Source: an uncultured Croceitalea sp. (GTDB taxonomy: Bacteria; Bacteroidota; Bacteroidia; Flavobacteriales; Flavobacteriaceae). From it: a stretch of 64,000 bases of DNA. Position numbers and translations under genes: made by a program. The notes below the pieces were generated by a model that was not told where the DNA came from, made no database searches, and was given only the letters and a program-made list of their open reading frames with translations. Positions within the stretch are counted from its first letter, which is position 1; each line of letters opens with the position of its first letter. The stretch covers positions 682,001 to 746,000 of the forward strand of contig CANLWK010000002.1 in NCBI GenBank assembly GCA_947494805.1, in the 5' to 3' direction. Below are positions 54,720 through 63,533 of this stretch, in pieces.

Positions 54720-55235
54720 CTATTTATTAGGGTTCTTCAATAAGGGTAAAGGTTTTATTTCAGAGACTTTAGCGGGAAAATAAACGTACCAAGTGGTGGC
54801 ATTTTTTCTATCAACGTTACCGCTAATGATGGTATCCTTCAAATAATTGGTCATAAATGCTGTGGAGTAACCATTGGTGCCAGAAATTTTGGTCCAATTA
54901 TTTTCTGCCCTAAACCTAATTTTTGGGGTACCATGTTCATTGGTTGGGGCTTGCCCTACAATGCTCTTAATCTGCCCAAAGACCTCTCCATCAAAAATCG
55001 TCAAAAAATCTGCGTTCGCTACATGTTCTACCCGTGAACTTCCCCAGCCTATTCTTACTGGGTATCCTAAACGAACAGCATCTATAAGCTGTTCTTTATT
55101 ACCAAAAATGGCTTTCCCATTTTCATCATTTTTAAAGACTTTTTGCCAACCACCATTACTATTGTTTGGTACACTGCACGAACAAATTAGAATTGCAAGG
55201 CTTACTAAAAAAAACAATGCCTTCAGTGTGTTCAT
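54720..55235 (-). CDS. Lipoprotein of unknown function, first of a tandem pair
   Basis: A 171-residue lipoprotein (ATG 55235; lipobox ICSC). The mature domain starts GGWQKVFKNDENGKAIFGN and contains LIDAVRLGYPVRIGWGSSRVEH, matching the following gene, and TTWYVYFPAKV near the C-terminus. Earlier Met codons exist but would place the signal too far inside. Fold and ligand unknown. Confidence 0.7.
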   Translation of the reverse strand: MNTLKALFFLVSLAILICSCSVPNNSNGGWQKVFKNDENGKAIFGNKEQLIDAVRLGYPVRIGWGSSRVEHVANADFLTIFDGEVFGQIKSIVGQAPTNEHGTPKIRFRAENNWTKISGTNGYSTAFMTNYLKDTIISGNVDRKNATTWYVYFPAKVSEIKPLPLLKNPNK

Positions 55236-55469
55236 AACTAGAGGTGCTCTCATGGTCTCGGTTTTATTCATGAATATTCTGCCAACCCAATGATTAGTAA
55301 GCATTTGAACATAAAATTGATCAATTCTCAGTAGAAATTGTAAAAAAAGAGTTTAAAAAAATCCAATTTTATAAAATTGGATAAATCTGTACCGTGTACC
55401 TATTACCTTGTCATACCACTATGGAAGCCCAACTTCAGCAAAAGATGCAGAAAAGTAAAGTGTCAAAAG

Positions 55470-56579
55470 CTATTTCAGCCACCACTCGTTATGGCTTTCT
55501 AAAATACTATTGAGCACAATGGGTGTGCCAATTTCTGGGGTAATCAGTGGAATTTGAAGTTCCCTTGCCTTCTTGCTCACGCGTTCAACGGGGTCCGTCC
55601 AACTATGTAATGCCAATTTAAATCCTCCCCAATGTATGGGCATCATGACATTGGTTTTTAGATCAACTGCTGCTTGCACGGTCTCTTCAGGAAACATATG
55701 GATTTCAGGCCACATTTTATTGTATTGCCCACATTCAAGCATTGCGAAATCAAAAGGTCCATAACTATCGCCTATTTTCTTAAAATGTGGCGCATAACCG
55801 CTATCTCCACTAAAGAAAATGTTGTCATCCCTTGATTGAATGATCCATGAGCTCCACAAAGTACTTTGCCCGCTATCAAATTTTCTCCCTGAAAAATGCT
55901 GTGCAGGGGTACATATGAATTTAAGATCTTGGACCGCAATATCTTGCCACCAATCCAATTCAGTTATCTGACTTTTTGGTATACCCCAAGCCTCAAGATG
56001 TATACCCACACCTAAGGGTGTATAATAGTGCTTAACCTTCGCTTTTAGCTTTTTAATGGATTCATAATCCAAATGATCATAGTGATCGTGCGAAATCAAA
56101 ATAGCATCTATCTGAGGTAATTTTTCAATCGCAATCGGCATTTTGGTATTGAAGCGACTACTTCCCAGCAAATCATGTGGGGCGGCGACTTTACCAAACA
56201 TAGGGTCAATCAATAGGTTCCTTCCCTTAATCTGAAGAAGAAAGGCAGAATGTCCGAACCAGATGAGTCTTGTAGGTCCTTGATAGTTAGCAATAGCAAT
56301 GGAATCTACCGTCTTTACATCGATAGCCGAATCTGGGCGGCCATTGGGTACTTTGGTAAAAAAGAATTTTCTCGACAAACTTAAGGTCTCGCTAAAACTG
56401 AACTGTTTAGGTATGGAACTATCGGTATTTACAAACTTACCTTCTTTGAAATTAGGTGAAGATTCGTATCGTGTTCTTGAAGCATCGGTAAGATCTCCAC
56501 CAAAACTTGGATAGAAATTAACAAAAAGTAGGTAACCAACAATTATGAACAGTATCGCTCCTAAAAAAGTCCACACCAT
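55470..56579 (-). CDS. MBL-fold hydrolase, NAPE-PLD-like
   Basis: A 369-residue protein with one N-terminal hydrophobic helix (ATG 56579). Metallo-beta-lactamase motifs: HSAFLLQIKGRNLLIDP, the metal-binding HDHYDHLD, FSGDSGYAPHF and HWGGFKLALHSWTDP. The order and the HSAFL start are those of N-acyl-phosphatidylethanolamine phospholipase D-type enzymes and UlaG-like hydrolases. The substrate is unproven, but a membrane-lipid amide or phosphodiester is plausible. No operon partner closer than 35 bp (the dehydrogenase lies downstream, 44 bp away). Confidence 0.88.
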   Translation of the reverse strand: MVWTFLGAILFIIVGYLLFVNFYPSFGGDLTDASRTRYESSPNFKEGKFVNTDSSIPKQFSFSETLSLSRKFFFTKVPNGRPDSAIDVKTVDSIAIANYQGPTRLIWFGHSAFLLQIKGRNLLIDPMFGKVAAPHDLLGSSRFNTKMPIAIEKLPQIDAILISHDHYDHLDYESIKKLKAKVKHYYTPLGVGIHLEAWGIPKSQITELDWWQDIAVQDLKFICTPAQHFSGRKFDSGQSTLWSSWIIQSRDDNIFFSGDSGYAPHFKKIGDSYGPFDFAMLECGQYNKMWPEIHMFPEETVQAAVDLKTNVMMPIHWGGFKLALHSWTDPVERVSKKARELQIPLITPEIGTPIVLNSILESHNEWWLK

Positions 56580-56623
56580 ATATTTCAATATTTTCTTAAG
56601 CTGCTTCAGATTTTCAGTTTATA

Positions 56624-57808
56624 CTAATTCATTGCTAGCTTATCACCTATGTAACTTACCCGATAAATAGCGTCCCCATAATCATCTGAAATAAGCATTG
56701 AGCCATCTTCTAAGAACAACATATCCACTGGTCTGCCAAAACGTTCTTGACTGGTTTGATCTAACCAACCATCAATAAAGGTTTCATAAGAGACAGCTAC
56801 ATTGCCCTCCAATTTGACCATAGCGATTTTATAACCCACTTTTGAAGAACGGTTCCACGAACCATGTTCGGCAATAAAGGCATATTGTTCATATTTTTTA
56901 GGAAACATACTCCCACGGTAAAACTTCACTGCCAGTGGAGCAACATGTGCGCCCAATTGTTGCACTGGAGGTTCAAACTCATCACATGCCCTTAGTTTAC
57001 CAAACTCTGGGTCTCTTACGATACCACCATGACAGAAGGGATATCCAAAATGTTGGCCAGCTTCAGCCACTCTGTTCAGTTCACATGGGGGAATATCATC
57101 ACCCATCATATCTCGGCCGTTATCTGTAAACCATAGTTCCTTGGTTTCGGGATGCCACGTAAAACCAACAGTATTGCGCACCCCATGCACGTAAATTTCC
57201 CGATTACCGCCGTCGGGGTCCATTCTTGTGATACTTGCGTAGCGTTTGTCAGCAACCGTAGAATCGCAAATATTGCAAGGAGCACCTACTGGTACATAAA
57301 GTTTGTCATCTGGTCCGAAAGCGATATACTTCCAACCATGGTGAAATTCTGTGGGGTAATCGTCGTAAACCACTGTTGGTGTTGGAGGATTGTCCAAATG
57401 AGACTCAATACTGTCATAACGTACCAAACGCCCTACCTCGGCCACATACAACGCCCCATTGCGAAAAGCAATTCCATTGGGGACTTTTAAACTCGTGTCC
57501 ACTACCATAACATTATCGGCACGAAAATCTTTATCGCGGTCTTGAATGGCATAGACCACATTTTCATTCCGCGTTCCCACAAACAAAGTTCCATTATTGC
57601 CCATTGCCATAGAACGGGCACCATCAATACTATCCGCATATACTTCAATTTGAAATCCTTCAGGAAGTCTTAATCGCTCTATCGGGAGCACTGATTCTGG
57701 TTCTTCATATTGTACTAATGGGGTTTCTTTCTTTATATTTTTCTGCTTGCAAGCAGTAAAACATATACCCACCGCAACCAATACCAAACACTTCATATTC
57801 AATCGCAT
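56624..57808 (-). CDS. PQQ-dependent sugar (sorbosone-type) dehydrogenase, lipoprotein
   Basis: A 394-residue lipoprotein (lipobox FTAC; ATG 57808 or 57796, with 57823 a further option). The propeller is of the sorbosone/glucose dehydrogenase type: LRLPEGFQIEVYADS, ARSMAMGNNGTLFVGT, VPNGIAFRNGALYVAE, then HHGWKYIAFGPDDKLYVPVG and ELWFTDNGRD. A C-x2-C (PCNIC) in the middle may form a disulfide. It lacks the cytochrome domain present in the enzyme at 21381. It probably oxidises an aldose at the periplasm with an external electron acceptor. Confidence 0.88.
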   Translation of the reverse strand: MRLNMKCLVLVAVGICFTACKQKNIKKETPLVQYEEPESVLPIERLRLPEGFQIEVYADSIDGARSMAMGNNGTLFVGTRNENVVYAIQDRDKDFRADNVMVVDTSLKVPNGIAFRNGALYVAEVGRLVRYDSIESHLDNPPTPTVVYDDYPTEFHHGWKYIAFGPDDKLYVPVGAPCNICDSTVADKRYASITRMDPDGGNREIYVHGVRNTVGFTWHPETKELWFTDNGRDMMGDDIPPCELNRVAEAGQHFGYPFCHGGIVRDPEFGKLRACDEFEPPVQQLGAHVAPLAVKFYRGSMFPKKYEQYAFIAEHGSWNRSSKVGYKIAMVKLEGNVAVSYETFIDGWLDQTSQERFGRPVDMLFLEDGSMLISDDYGDAIYRVSYIGDKLAMN

Positions 57809-58094
57809 AGTAGTAAAAATCATAAATATTTAATTAGATGCTTTTTAAAGTAGAATGTCCTATTGGCAATGCTTTGTACGCAATTTTCGCAAAATTTCGC
57901 CCTTGTTACAAGTAATATTAATCAAGACCGTATTGGTCAATTTGTGCTAGCATTGTACAATAGTTCAACAAATAGATTTACCCACCTAAGGTAGGGGATT
58001 TTTGTGTGTAGATAAAATTGAATTTTCATCAATGCCGGTCAATTTCAATCATTGTACGTGTGAGAAGCTCAACATCTAGATATTATGAACAGCA

Positions 58095-58670
58095 TTATAG
58101 CTGCATGACGTTTTCCTTATCATCCAGTTCTTCAAAATCACCTTGGTATTGAATGGTCAAACGTTGTGAAGTATTTATGAACAGCATGGCCTTTTTGTTT
58201 GGAAACAACACCCCATTAACGTTGAAGACCTCTGTACCATTGTTAATGTCAAACTTTATTTCATAAGCCTGTTTCTTTTCATTAAAAGTCAATTTGAATT
58301 TGCGGGGCACTCCCTCAAAATTGATTCCGATGTCATTCGGGTTATAGGCACCACCCATCTGTCGCTCACCGTAATAGGGTAAATCTGCCATAACAGAATC
58401 ACCTTTGACCGTAAAGAAACCGGCAGTTCCTATAAGATCAATACGATTTACTGTGCTTCCGGGTGCTAAAAGACCCGCATTGGCTATGGCATTCAAACTC
58501 TGGGTCCCCATGGGATTTGCCCATCTGGGATTAAAATTGAATCTTTGGGATTCAACCAATGTTTTAAAATTGCTCAATTCAGTTTCGGAGTACTTGGCTG
58601 TTTTAGTGGCGCTGCAAGCGGTTAAGACAATGCTTATAATAATTGTAATTAAGATAGATAGCTTTTTCAT
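58095..58670 (-). CDS. DUF4251 family lipoprotein
   Basis: A 191-residue lipoprotein (lipobox LTAC at about residues 16-19). The DUF4251 domain is recognised by LVESQRFNFNPRWANPMGT, a hydrophobic beta core (VNRIDLIGTAGFFTVKGDSVMADLPYYG) and the final TIQYQGDFEEL. Function unknown; the family is common in Bacteroidota. It stands alone, with 271 bp downstream to the dehydrogenase gene. Confidence 0.88.
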   Translation of the reverse strand: MKKLSILITIIISIVLTACSATKTAKYSETELSNFKTLVESQRFNFNPRWANPMGTQSLNAIANAGLLAPGSTVNRIDLIGTAGFFTVKGDSVMADLPYYGERQMGGAYNPNDIGINFEGVPRKFKLTFNEKKQAYEIKFDINNGTEVFNVNGVLFPNKKAMLFINTSQRLTIQYQGDFEELDDKENVMQL

Positions 58671-58839
58671 GTCACTTGATTTTATTACAAGTTAGAAAGT
58701 TTTCTGTTCACTTAAAAGGTAGTTTTCGCAAGTGGATATGGTATTCAAGTAAAATACCCGTTTGATTGAGTCATTGCACCCAAGCCAATTACCATGAACG
58801 GTCGTTACTGCCCACTTTCGGCTTGATTTAAATACGGGT

Positions 58840-59106
58840 TCTTTCGCAAAGCGGCCAGGTGTTCTGTCTGTATGCCCGACAATTTTAAGTACTTACTCCC
58901 CATTGACAAACACATTTACCAATCCTTCTGTATATCGGCGAGGCTCTACAAATGTAGCTTTGTCATTCATCTAATCCGGGTCAAAAACCACAACATTTGC
59001 ATAATAATACCTTTTTTTAAGCGCTTCCCGCCTTTTTAAGTTATGCGGATAGTGAAGTTAGCTTGCGAATGCCTACCTGTAACGACAAAACCACTATTTG
59101 ATGGAT
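58840..59106 (-). pseudogene. D-aminoacylase C-terminal remnant
   Basis: On the minus strand, from about 59106, the reading LSLQVGIRKLTSLSA is followed, after a one- or two-base shift, by YYANVVVFDPD, a TAG stop (58971-58973), MNDKATFVEPRRYTEGL, VNVFVNGE, a TAA stop (58893-58895) and HTDRTPGR. This is the conserved C-terminal end of N-acyl-D-amino-acid deacylases (AIRKMTSLPA ... ADVVVFDP ... ATFEEP ... YPEGI ... VNG ... HTGxxPGR). The N-terminal three quarters are missing; the LytTR gene starts immediately upstream. Clear decayed gene. Confidence 0.85.
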
Positions 59107-59111
59107 AAGCG

Positions 59112-59873
59112 CTAATTACCCTCTAACCATTGTTTGAATGCCCCCACTTTCTCACGGCTAACAACAATTTCTTTTTGAATATTAGGATTCAAAGTTAACT
59201 TTAGTCTTCGGTTAGAATACATGACAACATCGGCTATGGATTGCAGAGACACCACAAAACTGCGGTTTACGCGAAAAAATGCTTTTGGGTCCAAGAGGTC
59301 CATTAGGGCTTCAAGCTTATATTCGATTATGTATTCTTTACCGGTATGGGTAAACAAGGAAACATCTCGGCCATCTGCCTGAAAAGCAACAATGTCGGCA
59401 CTACCAATGGATTTAATATGATTGCCTATTTTAACTAGAAAACGGTCTTTAAACGATTTTTTTTCAAGATGTTGTATCACCTCTTTTACGGCTTCGGGCC
59501 GTGAAAACTGTTTCTGCATTGCATCCAATTTTCTCAATGAGCGCGAAAGGTCGGTGAAGGTTACTGGCTTCAATAGGTAATCAATACTATTGACCTTAAA
59601 AGCGTCAATGGCAAATTCATCAAAGGCCGTGGTAAAAATCACTGGTTTGTTAATGGTGGTCGCAGAAAAGATTTCAAAACTTAACCCATCGGATAATTGT
59701 ACATCCATAAAGTAGAGGTCCACTTTCTCTTTATGTTCAGAAATCCATGGGATGGCCGTTGAAAGAGTGGTCAATTCCGTAAGCACTGTAATTTCAGTAC
59801 TATACTTTTCAAGATACCGCCTCAATTTTTCAGCAGCTAAGGGTTCATCTTCAATGATCACTACGTTCATCAT
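59112..59873 (-). CDS. LytTR family response regulator (second system)
   Basis: A 253-residue regulator. Receiver with IIEDEP at the start and Asp57 in DLYFMDVQL; LytTR DNA-binding domain (about 150-250) with FLVKIGNHIKS, AFQADGRDVSLFT and RVNRSFVVSLQSI. The ATG at 59873 (or the next codon) is used; it overlaps the end of the pseudo-kinase gene by 23 bp. Last gene of the four-gene operon. It probably binds the direct repeat at 63534-63566 before the operon. Confidence 0.95.
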   Translation of the reverse strand: MMNVVIIEDEPLAAEKLRRYLEKYSTEITVLTELTTLSTAIPWISEHKEKVDLYFMDVQLSDGLSFEIFSATTINKPVIFTTAFDEFAIDAFKVNSIDYLLKPVTFTDLSRSLRKLDAMQKQFSRPEAVKEVIQHLEKKSFKDRFLVKIGNHIKSIGSADIVAFQADGRDVSLFTHTGKEYIIEYKLEALMDLLDPKAFFRVNRSFVVSLQSIADVVMYSNRRLKLTLNPNIQKEIVVSREKVGAFKQWLEGN

Positions 59874-60888
59874 ATTCAATTTTAGGAAGCTTAAGAATAC
59901 GGAAACCATTTTCTTCGGTTAACAAAACCTTATTTTCAGCGTAGTAGGCATAACTGTTTCGAATGGTTTTAATCGTCGCTTTGGTGAGTTGTGCGTTCAG
60001 TTTTTCTTCAGGGCGGTATTGTAAAGAGCAATACTCTTGATCTTCGAACAATTTAATTTTCAATACTTTATGATTAGAAGAAATAGTCGTTTTGACAATA
60101 TATTCAACTAACTGCAATAAGCTTGTTGGTACTATCCATTGCATACTCTTGACCTTATTTTCAAATTCAATTTTTCTATAGGGCAAATGGTTCAACAACA
60201 GTACCAATTCATGCAAAACTTCAAGCTCTTCACCAAGGGACACCAATTCTCTTTTCCCTTTTGACAAAATATAGCGATACACTATTGAAAAATGTTCTGA
60301 AAATTGCTCGGCAGCTTCAGCATCTTCTTTCATAAGAACCAACATGGCCTCAAGGCTTTCGTATAATAAATCAGGGTTAATTCCTCTTTTAAACGCCAAA
60401 AAATCAGCTTCAATTTCATTTTTAGCATTCAGCTCTTCTGCAATTCGTTCGGTATTGATACGATATAAAAAACCATGGCTGAGATACAAAATCACATAGA
60501 TTAAGGTAATGAAACCGAAAAGATGGTTAAAAACGAATAGCTCTCGCATGTTGGGGGTATAGAACAACACAAATTTAAAATAGAGGTACATGCTCGAGGA
60601 CACCAAAACAACCGTGACCGCTATTGTTGCTAAAAGTTGGACAGCAGCTTTTAAAAACAAAGATTTTGGGGTGTTCCATCGTCGAAAGAACAATAGCGAA
60701 AGTCTAGAAAACTCTTGTATCAAGTAGGCCAAGCCAATACAAACATAAAGCTCTTCACCCAAAAAAGTGTCTTGTAACTGACCTATATTATTGTTGATCA
60801 AGAGCAACAATAAATAAACGAGAGTGCCACTAAAAATAGGGCTCAATAACCGAAATACCGGATGGTGCACAAAAAGTTTCTTTGTCAT
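59851..60888 (-). CDS. Degenerate LytS-type kinase homologue (pseudokinase)
   Basis: A 345-residue protein with about four membrane helices (18-34, 45-65, 80-108 and 120-142) and a His_kinase-like cytoplasmic half. At the phospho-acceptor position it reads GINPDLLYESLE, aligning with the NPHFLFNS of the neighbouring kinase, so the His is replaced by Asp (D173). The N-box, LLIENAIKH in the partner, reads LVEYIVKTT, so ATP binding is also likely lost. The frame is intact. It overlaps the upstream kinase by 4 bp and the LytTR gene by 23 bp. Probable regulatory partner of the active kinase; heterodimerisation is an inference. Confidence 0.85.
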   Translation of the reverse strand: MTKKLFVHHPVFRLLSPIFSGTLVYLLLLLINNNIGQLQDTFLGEELYVCIGLAYLIQEFSRLSLLFFRRWNTPKSLFLKAAVQLLATIAVTVVLVSSSMYLYFKFVLFYTPNMRELFVFNHLFGFITLIYVILYLSHGFLYRINTERIAEELNAKNEIEADFLAFKRGINPDLLYESLEAMLVLMKEDAEAAEQFSEHFSIVYRYILSKGKRELVSLGEELEVLHELVLLLNHLPYRKIEFENKVKSMQWIVPTSLLQLVEYIVKTTISSNHKVLKIKLFEDQEYCSLQYRPEEKLNAQLTKATIKTIRNSYAYYAENKVLLTEENGFRILKLPKIEYDERSDH

Positions 60889-61916
60889 AGCAGTGGTACG
60901 TTAACAATGAAACTTTCAGCATCAATTACTTCTACCTTACGATGAGTCAATAACTCGTATCTGGATTTAATGTTTTTTAGTCCGATTTTAGTGGATGCAA
61001 GACGGCTCTTCTTGGTTGTTTTATTATTTTCAACGGTCAATGCATTGCCTGTGTTGGTTAGTCTCACATGCAAGGGATGATCAATATCAAAACTGTTGTG
61101 CTTAATGGCATTTTCAATAAGCAATTGAAGTGTGAGCGGTGGTATTTTAAGCTTCATTATCGAATCGTCCAAGTCCATTTTTACATGAACAGTTTCTCCA
61201 AAACGGGTTTTGGTCAAAAAGAGATAAGCATTCGCAAATGCCAACTCTTCCTCAACACTGACCAAGCTTGAGGTATGTTTTTCAAGGGTATACTGGTATG
61301 ATTTTGCCAAGGAACGTATGAAGATTTCAGCCTTGCCTATATCTTTCTGAAAAAGCGCTGCCATGGAATTGATACTGTTGAACAAAAAATGTGGGCTTAG
61401 CTGTGATTTCAGTGTATTCAATTGAAGTTCAGCCTGTTTACGGTCCAGTTGTAATTGTAACAACTGCCCCTTTGCGTAATCATGGTACGCGTATAGCGCA
61501 AAGTAAATAACGTTGTACAAGAGTGCGGCACAACATAATAGAATGGCCAATTTTGCCAAAAGTTCAAACTCTACCGCTACCTTAACTTGAAGACCAATGA
61601 TTTTCATGTAAATGATATAAGCCAAGTAGCTCACCAGAAAACCCAATAGTGCATTCCAAAAAATACCAATTAAAATGCGTAGTCCTGGTAGTTTTTTAAA
61701 TGGGATCAGTCGGTTCAAAAGTGTATTTGTATAAACGGAGAGGTACAAAATAAAAACACCCAAAAGCCCACTCAAGTACATTTCATTTGTGCTTTGCAAT
61801 AGGTTGAAGTTGATAAAACCATAAATCAAAATACCAAGTAGAAACCCAATAAGGAGCAGGCCCAGATGCTTTTTCACGGTCGGTTGGTTTAAACTGTTGA
61901 ATAGATGACGCTCCAT
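60885..61916 (-). CDS. LytS-type sensor histidine kinase (second system)
   Basis: A 343-residue kinase with about four membrane helices (18-38, 48-68, 85-107 and 125-143). His_kinase region NTLKSQLSPHFLFNSINSM with His176 as phospho-acceptor; N-box LLIENAIKHN; G-region TKIGLKNIKSRYELL. Intact in contrast to the adjacent homologue. It overlaps that gene by 4 bp (ATGA). Its start codon lies in a possible hairpin stem (61914-61952). Confidence 0.93.
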   Translation of the reverse strand: MERHLFNSLNQPTVKKHLGLLLIGFLLGILIYGFINFNLLQSTNEMYLSGLLGVFILYLSVYTNTLLNRLIPFKKLPGLRILIGIFWNALLGFLVSYLAYIIYMKIIGLQVKVAVEFELLAKLAILLCCAALLYNVIYFALYAYHDYAKGQLLQLQLDRKQAELQLNTLKSQLSPHFLFNSINSMAALFQKDIGKAEIFIRSLAKSYQYTLEKHTSSLVSVEEELAFANAYLFLTKTRFGETVHVKMDLDDSIMKLKIPPLTLQLLIENAIKHNSFDIDHPLHVRLTNTGNALTVENNKTTKKSRLASTKIGLKNIKSRYELLTHRKVEVIDAESFIVNVPLL

Positions 61917-61952
61917 GCCACCAAAATAGTGAATATTAACTATGATGGCATG
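61914..61952. promoter_or_regulatory. Possible start-codon hairpin before the kinase gene
   Basis: CATGCCA (61914-61920) and TGGCATG (61946-61952) are perfect complements 25 nt apart; the first contains the kinase ATG. It could lower or gate translation of the kinase in the polycistronic transcript. Position-based inference only. Confidence 0.35.
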
Positions 61953-61971
61953 AAAGTTCTTTGTAAAGTGA

Positions 61972-63423
61972 TTAGTGAATTGCCTTTAAGGCCCTACCAA
62001 AATGTGACTCTGAATCAATGTCTTTGCAAGCCGCTACGTAAGCGTCTTTTACATCGCTATCAGCACTTCGCACTTTATTCGCAAAACTCAGCAGACTTGC
62101 GCTCTTATGATAATCAGAATTTATGCCAGAGGTCGCTGCCAAAACTTGCTTTAATTGATTGTTGCTTAGGTTTTCTCTTGATAAAGCATTAAAAACTTCA
62201 GCTTTATGATGATCTGAATCAATACCTTTTATGGCCGAAAGATATGCCGAAAAACTAGCTGAGCTCAACGCATTGTACTGAACTACTTTTTTCAAGACAG
62301 TTGCTTTATGATTGTCAGACGACATATTGTCTTCCAATACGTTCAACAATCTGGATAAAGAGGCGTCATCAATTTCGTTGCGCAATAGGTCATTGAAAAC
62401 ACTGGCTATATGATGGTCTGAATCCATATTACTAACTGATGTCAGTAGGGTATTATAGACCCCAGTACTCAATCCGTCTGAATTCAAGGCCTTTTTAAGA
62501 ACAGATGCCTTATGATGGTCTGAATCTATTTCTCTCGTCGTATTCACCAATAGCTTTAGATTGGTTGGGTTCAACGTTCGTCTTGAGAGTACGGTCTGTA
62601 ACACGCTAGCTTTGTGATGGTCCGAATCAATATCTTGGGCTATCATAAACAAAGCCTTCATTTGGGTATCGGTAATGTTACCATCATTGATCGATTTTTT
62701 TAGTACATCGGCCTTGTGATGATCAGAGTCAATACTGCCCGCGGTTTTTATATAGGCCGACGTGGTCGCTTCATTCCGTAAAAAGACTTTGGTGTTCTGC
62801 TTCAAGATATCGGCCTTATGATGATCGGAGTCAATATCGTCGATTTCATTCAATACCGAAAGATAATCCGCGTCCTTTAAATCTTTCTCTAGCAATAACT
62901 TAATATACCTTGCCTTGACATGGTTGCTGGTAATCTTATCGACCTCCTTGAGCACTTTATATGAACCACCTTCTTTGTACAAACGGTTTACCCGTTTCTC
63001 TGACCCCAAAGTCGTGGAGCGAACCACTTCCAATAGAATCTCTGAAAGCCATTTTTTGCCCTCTGCATCAAAGCTTTTTTGAGAACTGCCTACATAGTAC
63101 TTTTTAATCAAACCACCTGAATTGTTGGGTTCGATATAGATGCGACGTCGGTTACCAAAGGCTGATTTTTTGATTTCCATATAGCCGCCTCTTGATATGG
63201 CCTCAACATCAGTATCGTCATCAGACAAGGTAATATCACCCTTGTACTCAATGGAAAAATTGTTACCCAGTCCATTCTTGATTGAAATGGTGGTTTTACC
63301 TTTATTATTAATGCTAATTGATGTACTTCTACTTTGGGCAGATGATGGGTCTGCATTCAAAACCAAAAATAAAATGATGATCTTTAGTAGTAATGCTGCG
63401 ATGAGTTTTGATAATTGATTCAT
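61972..63423 (-). CDS. Secreted protein with 34-residue DSDHHKA repeats, unknown function
   Basis: A 483-residue exported protein (signal about residues 8-30). Residues 35-110 are a beta-rich region (TSISINNKGKTTISIKNG). From about 165 the chain repeats a unit of the form hIDSDHHKAxVLxxhL. The motif starts at residues 165 (TSNHVKA), 198, 232, 266, 300, 334 (DSDHHIA), 368 (SSDNHKA), 402, 435 (NSDYHKS) and 470 (DSESH): a near-exact 34-residue spacing over nine or ten copies. The unit length resembles TPR/HEAT-type helical repeats, but the motif is not the TPR consensus; similar S-D-Y/H-K repeats occur in some BlaR/M56-type proteins. First gene of the operon with two kinases and a LytTR regulator. 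No known function. Confidence 0.8.
   Translation of the reverse strand: MNQLSKLIAALLLKIIILFLVLNADPSSAQSRSTSISINNKGKTTISIKNGLGNNFSIEYKGDITLSDDDTDVEAISRGGYMEIKKSAFGNRRRIYIEPNNSGGLIKKYYVGSSQKSFDAEGKKWLSEILLEVVRSTTLGSEKRVNRLYKEGGSYKVLKEVDKITSNHVKARYIKLLLEKDLKDADYLSVLNEIDDIDSDHHKADILKQNTKVFLRNEATTSAYIKTAGSIDSDHHKADVLKKSINDGNITDTQMKALFMIAQDIDSDHHKASVLQTVLSRRTLNPTNLKLLVNTTREIDSDHHKASVLKKALNSDGLSTGVYNTLLTSVSNMDSDHHIASVFNDLLRNEIDDASLSRLLNVLEDNMSSDNHKATVLKKVVQYNALSSASFSAYLSAIKGIDSDHHKAEVFNALSRENLSNNQLKQVLAATSGINSDYHKSASLLSFANKVRSADSDVKDAYVAACKDIDSESHFGRALKAIH
61999..62931 (-). repeat. In-gene tandem repeat, about 102-bp period
   Basis: Nine to ten consecutive units coding the 34-residue DSDHHKA repeat; the DNA keeps a clear GATGGTCTGAATC-like core at the motif in most units. 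Units differ elsewhere, so this is an old, diverged expansion. Confidence 0.85.
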
Positions 63424-63533
63424 GATTGTTCGTTTTTTGATTGATTTCTAAACTCCTTTTAAAAAGTGATGAATTGATTGATTGTTTTGATTGACAGGAC
63501 AAATATGCGAGGTATTAAGGCATTCAGAAAGCG

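Noticed and set aside
57981-58003. Imperfect hairpin CCCACCT/AGGTAGGG followed by TTTTT, possible terminator
   Set aside because: One mismatch in a short stem, and the T-run is on the plus strand while both flanking genes are on the minus strand.
61999-62931. Regular DNA repeats that might suggest a CRISPR array
   Set aside because: The roughly 102-bp period is in frame with a single long coding sequence and encodes a 34-residue protein repeat; there are no constant spacers or cas genes.
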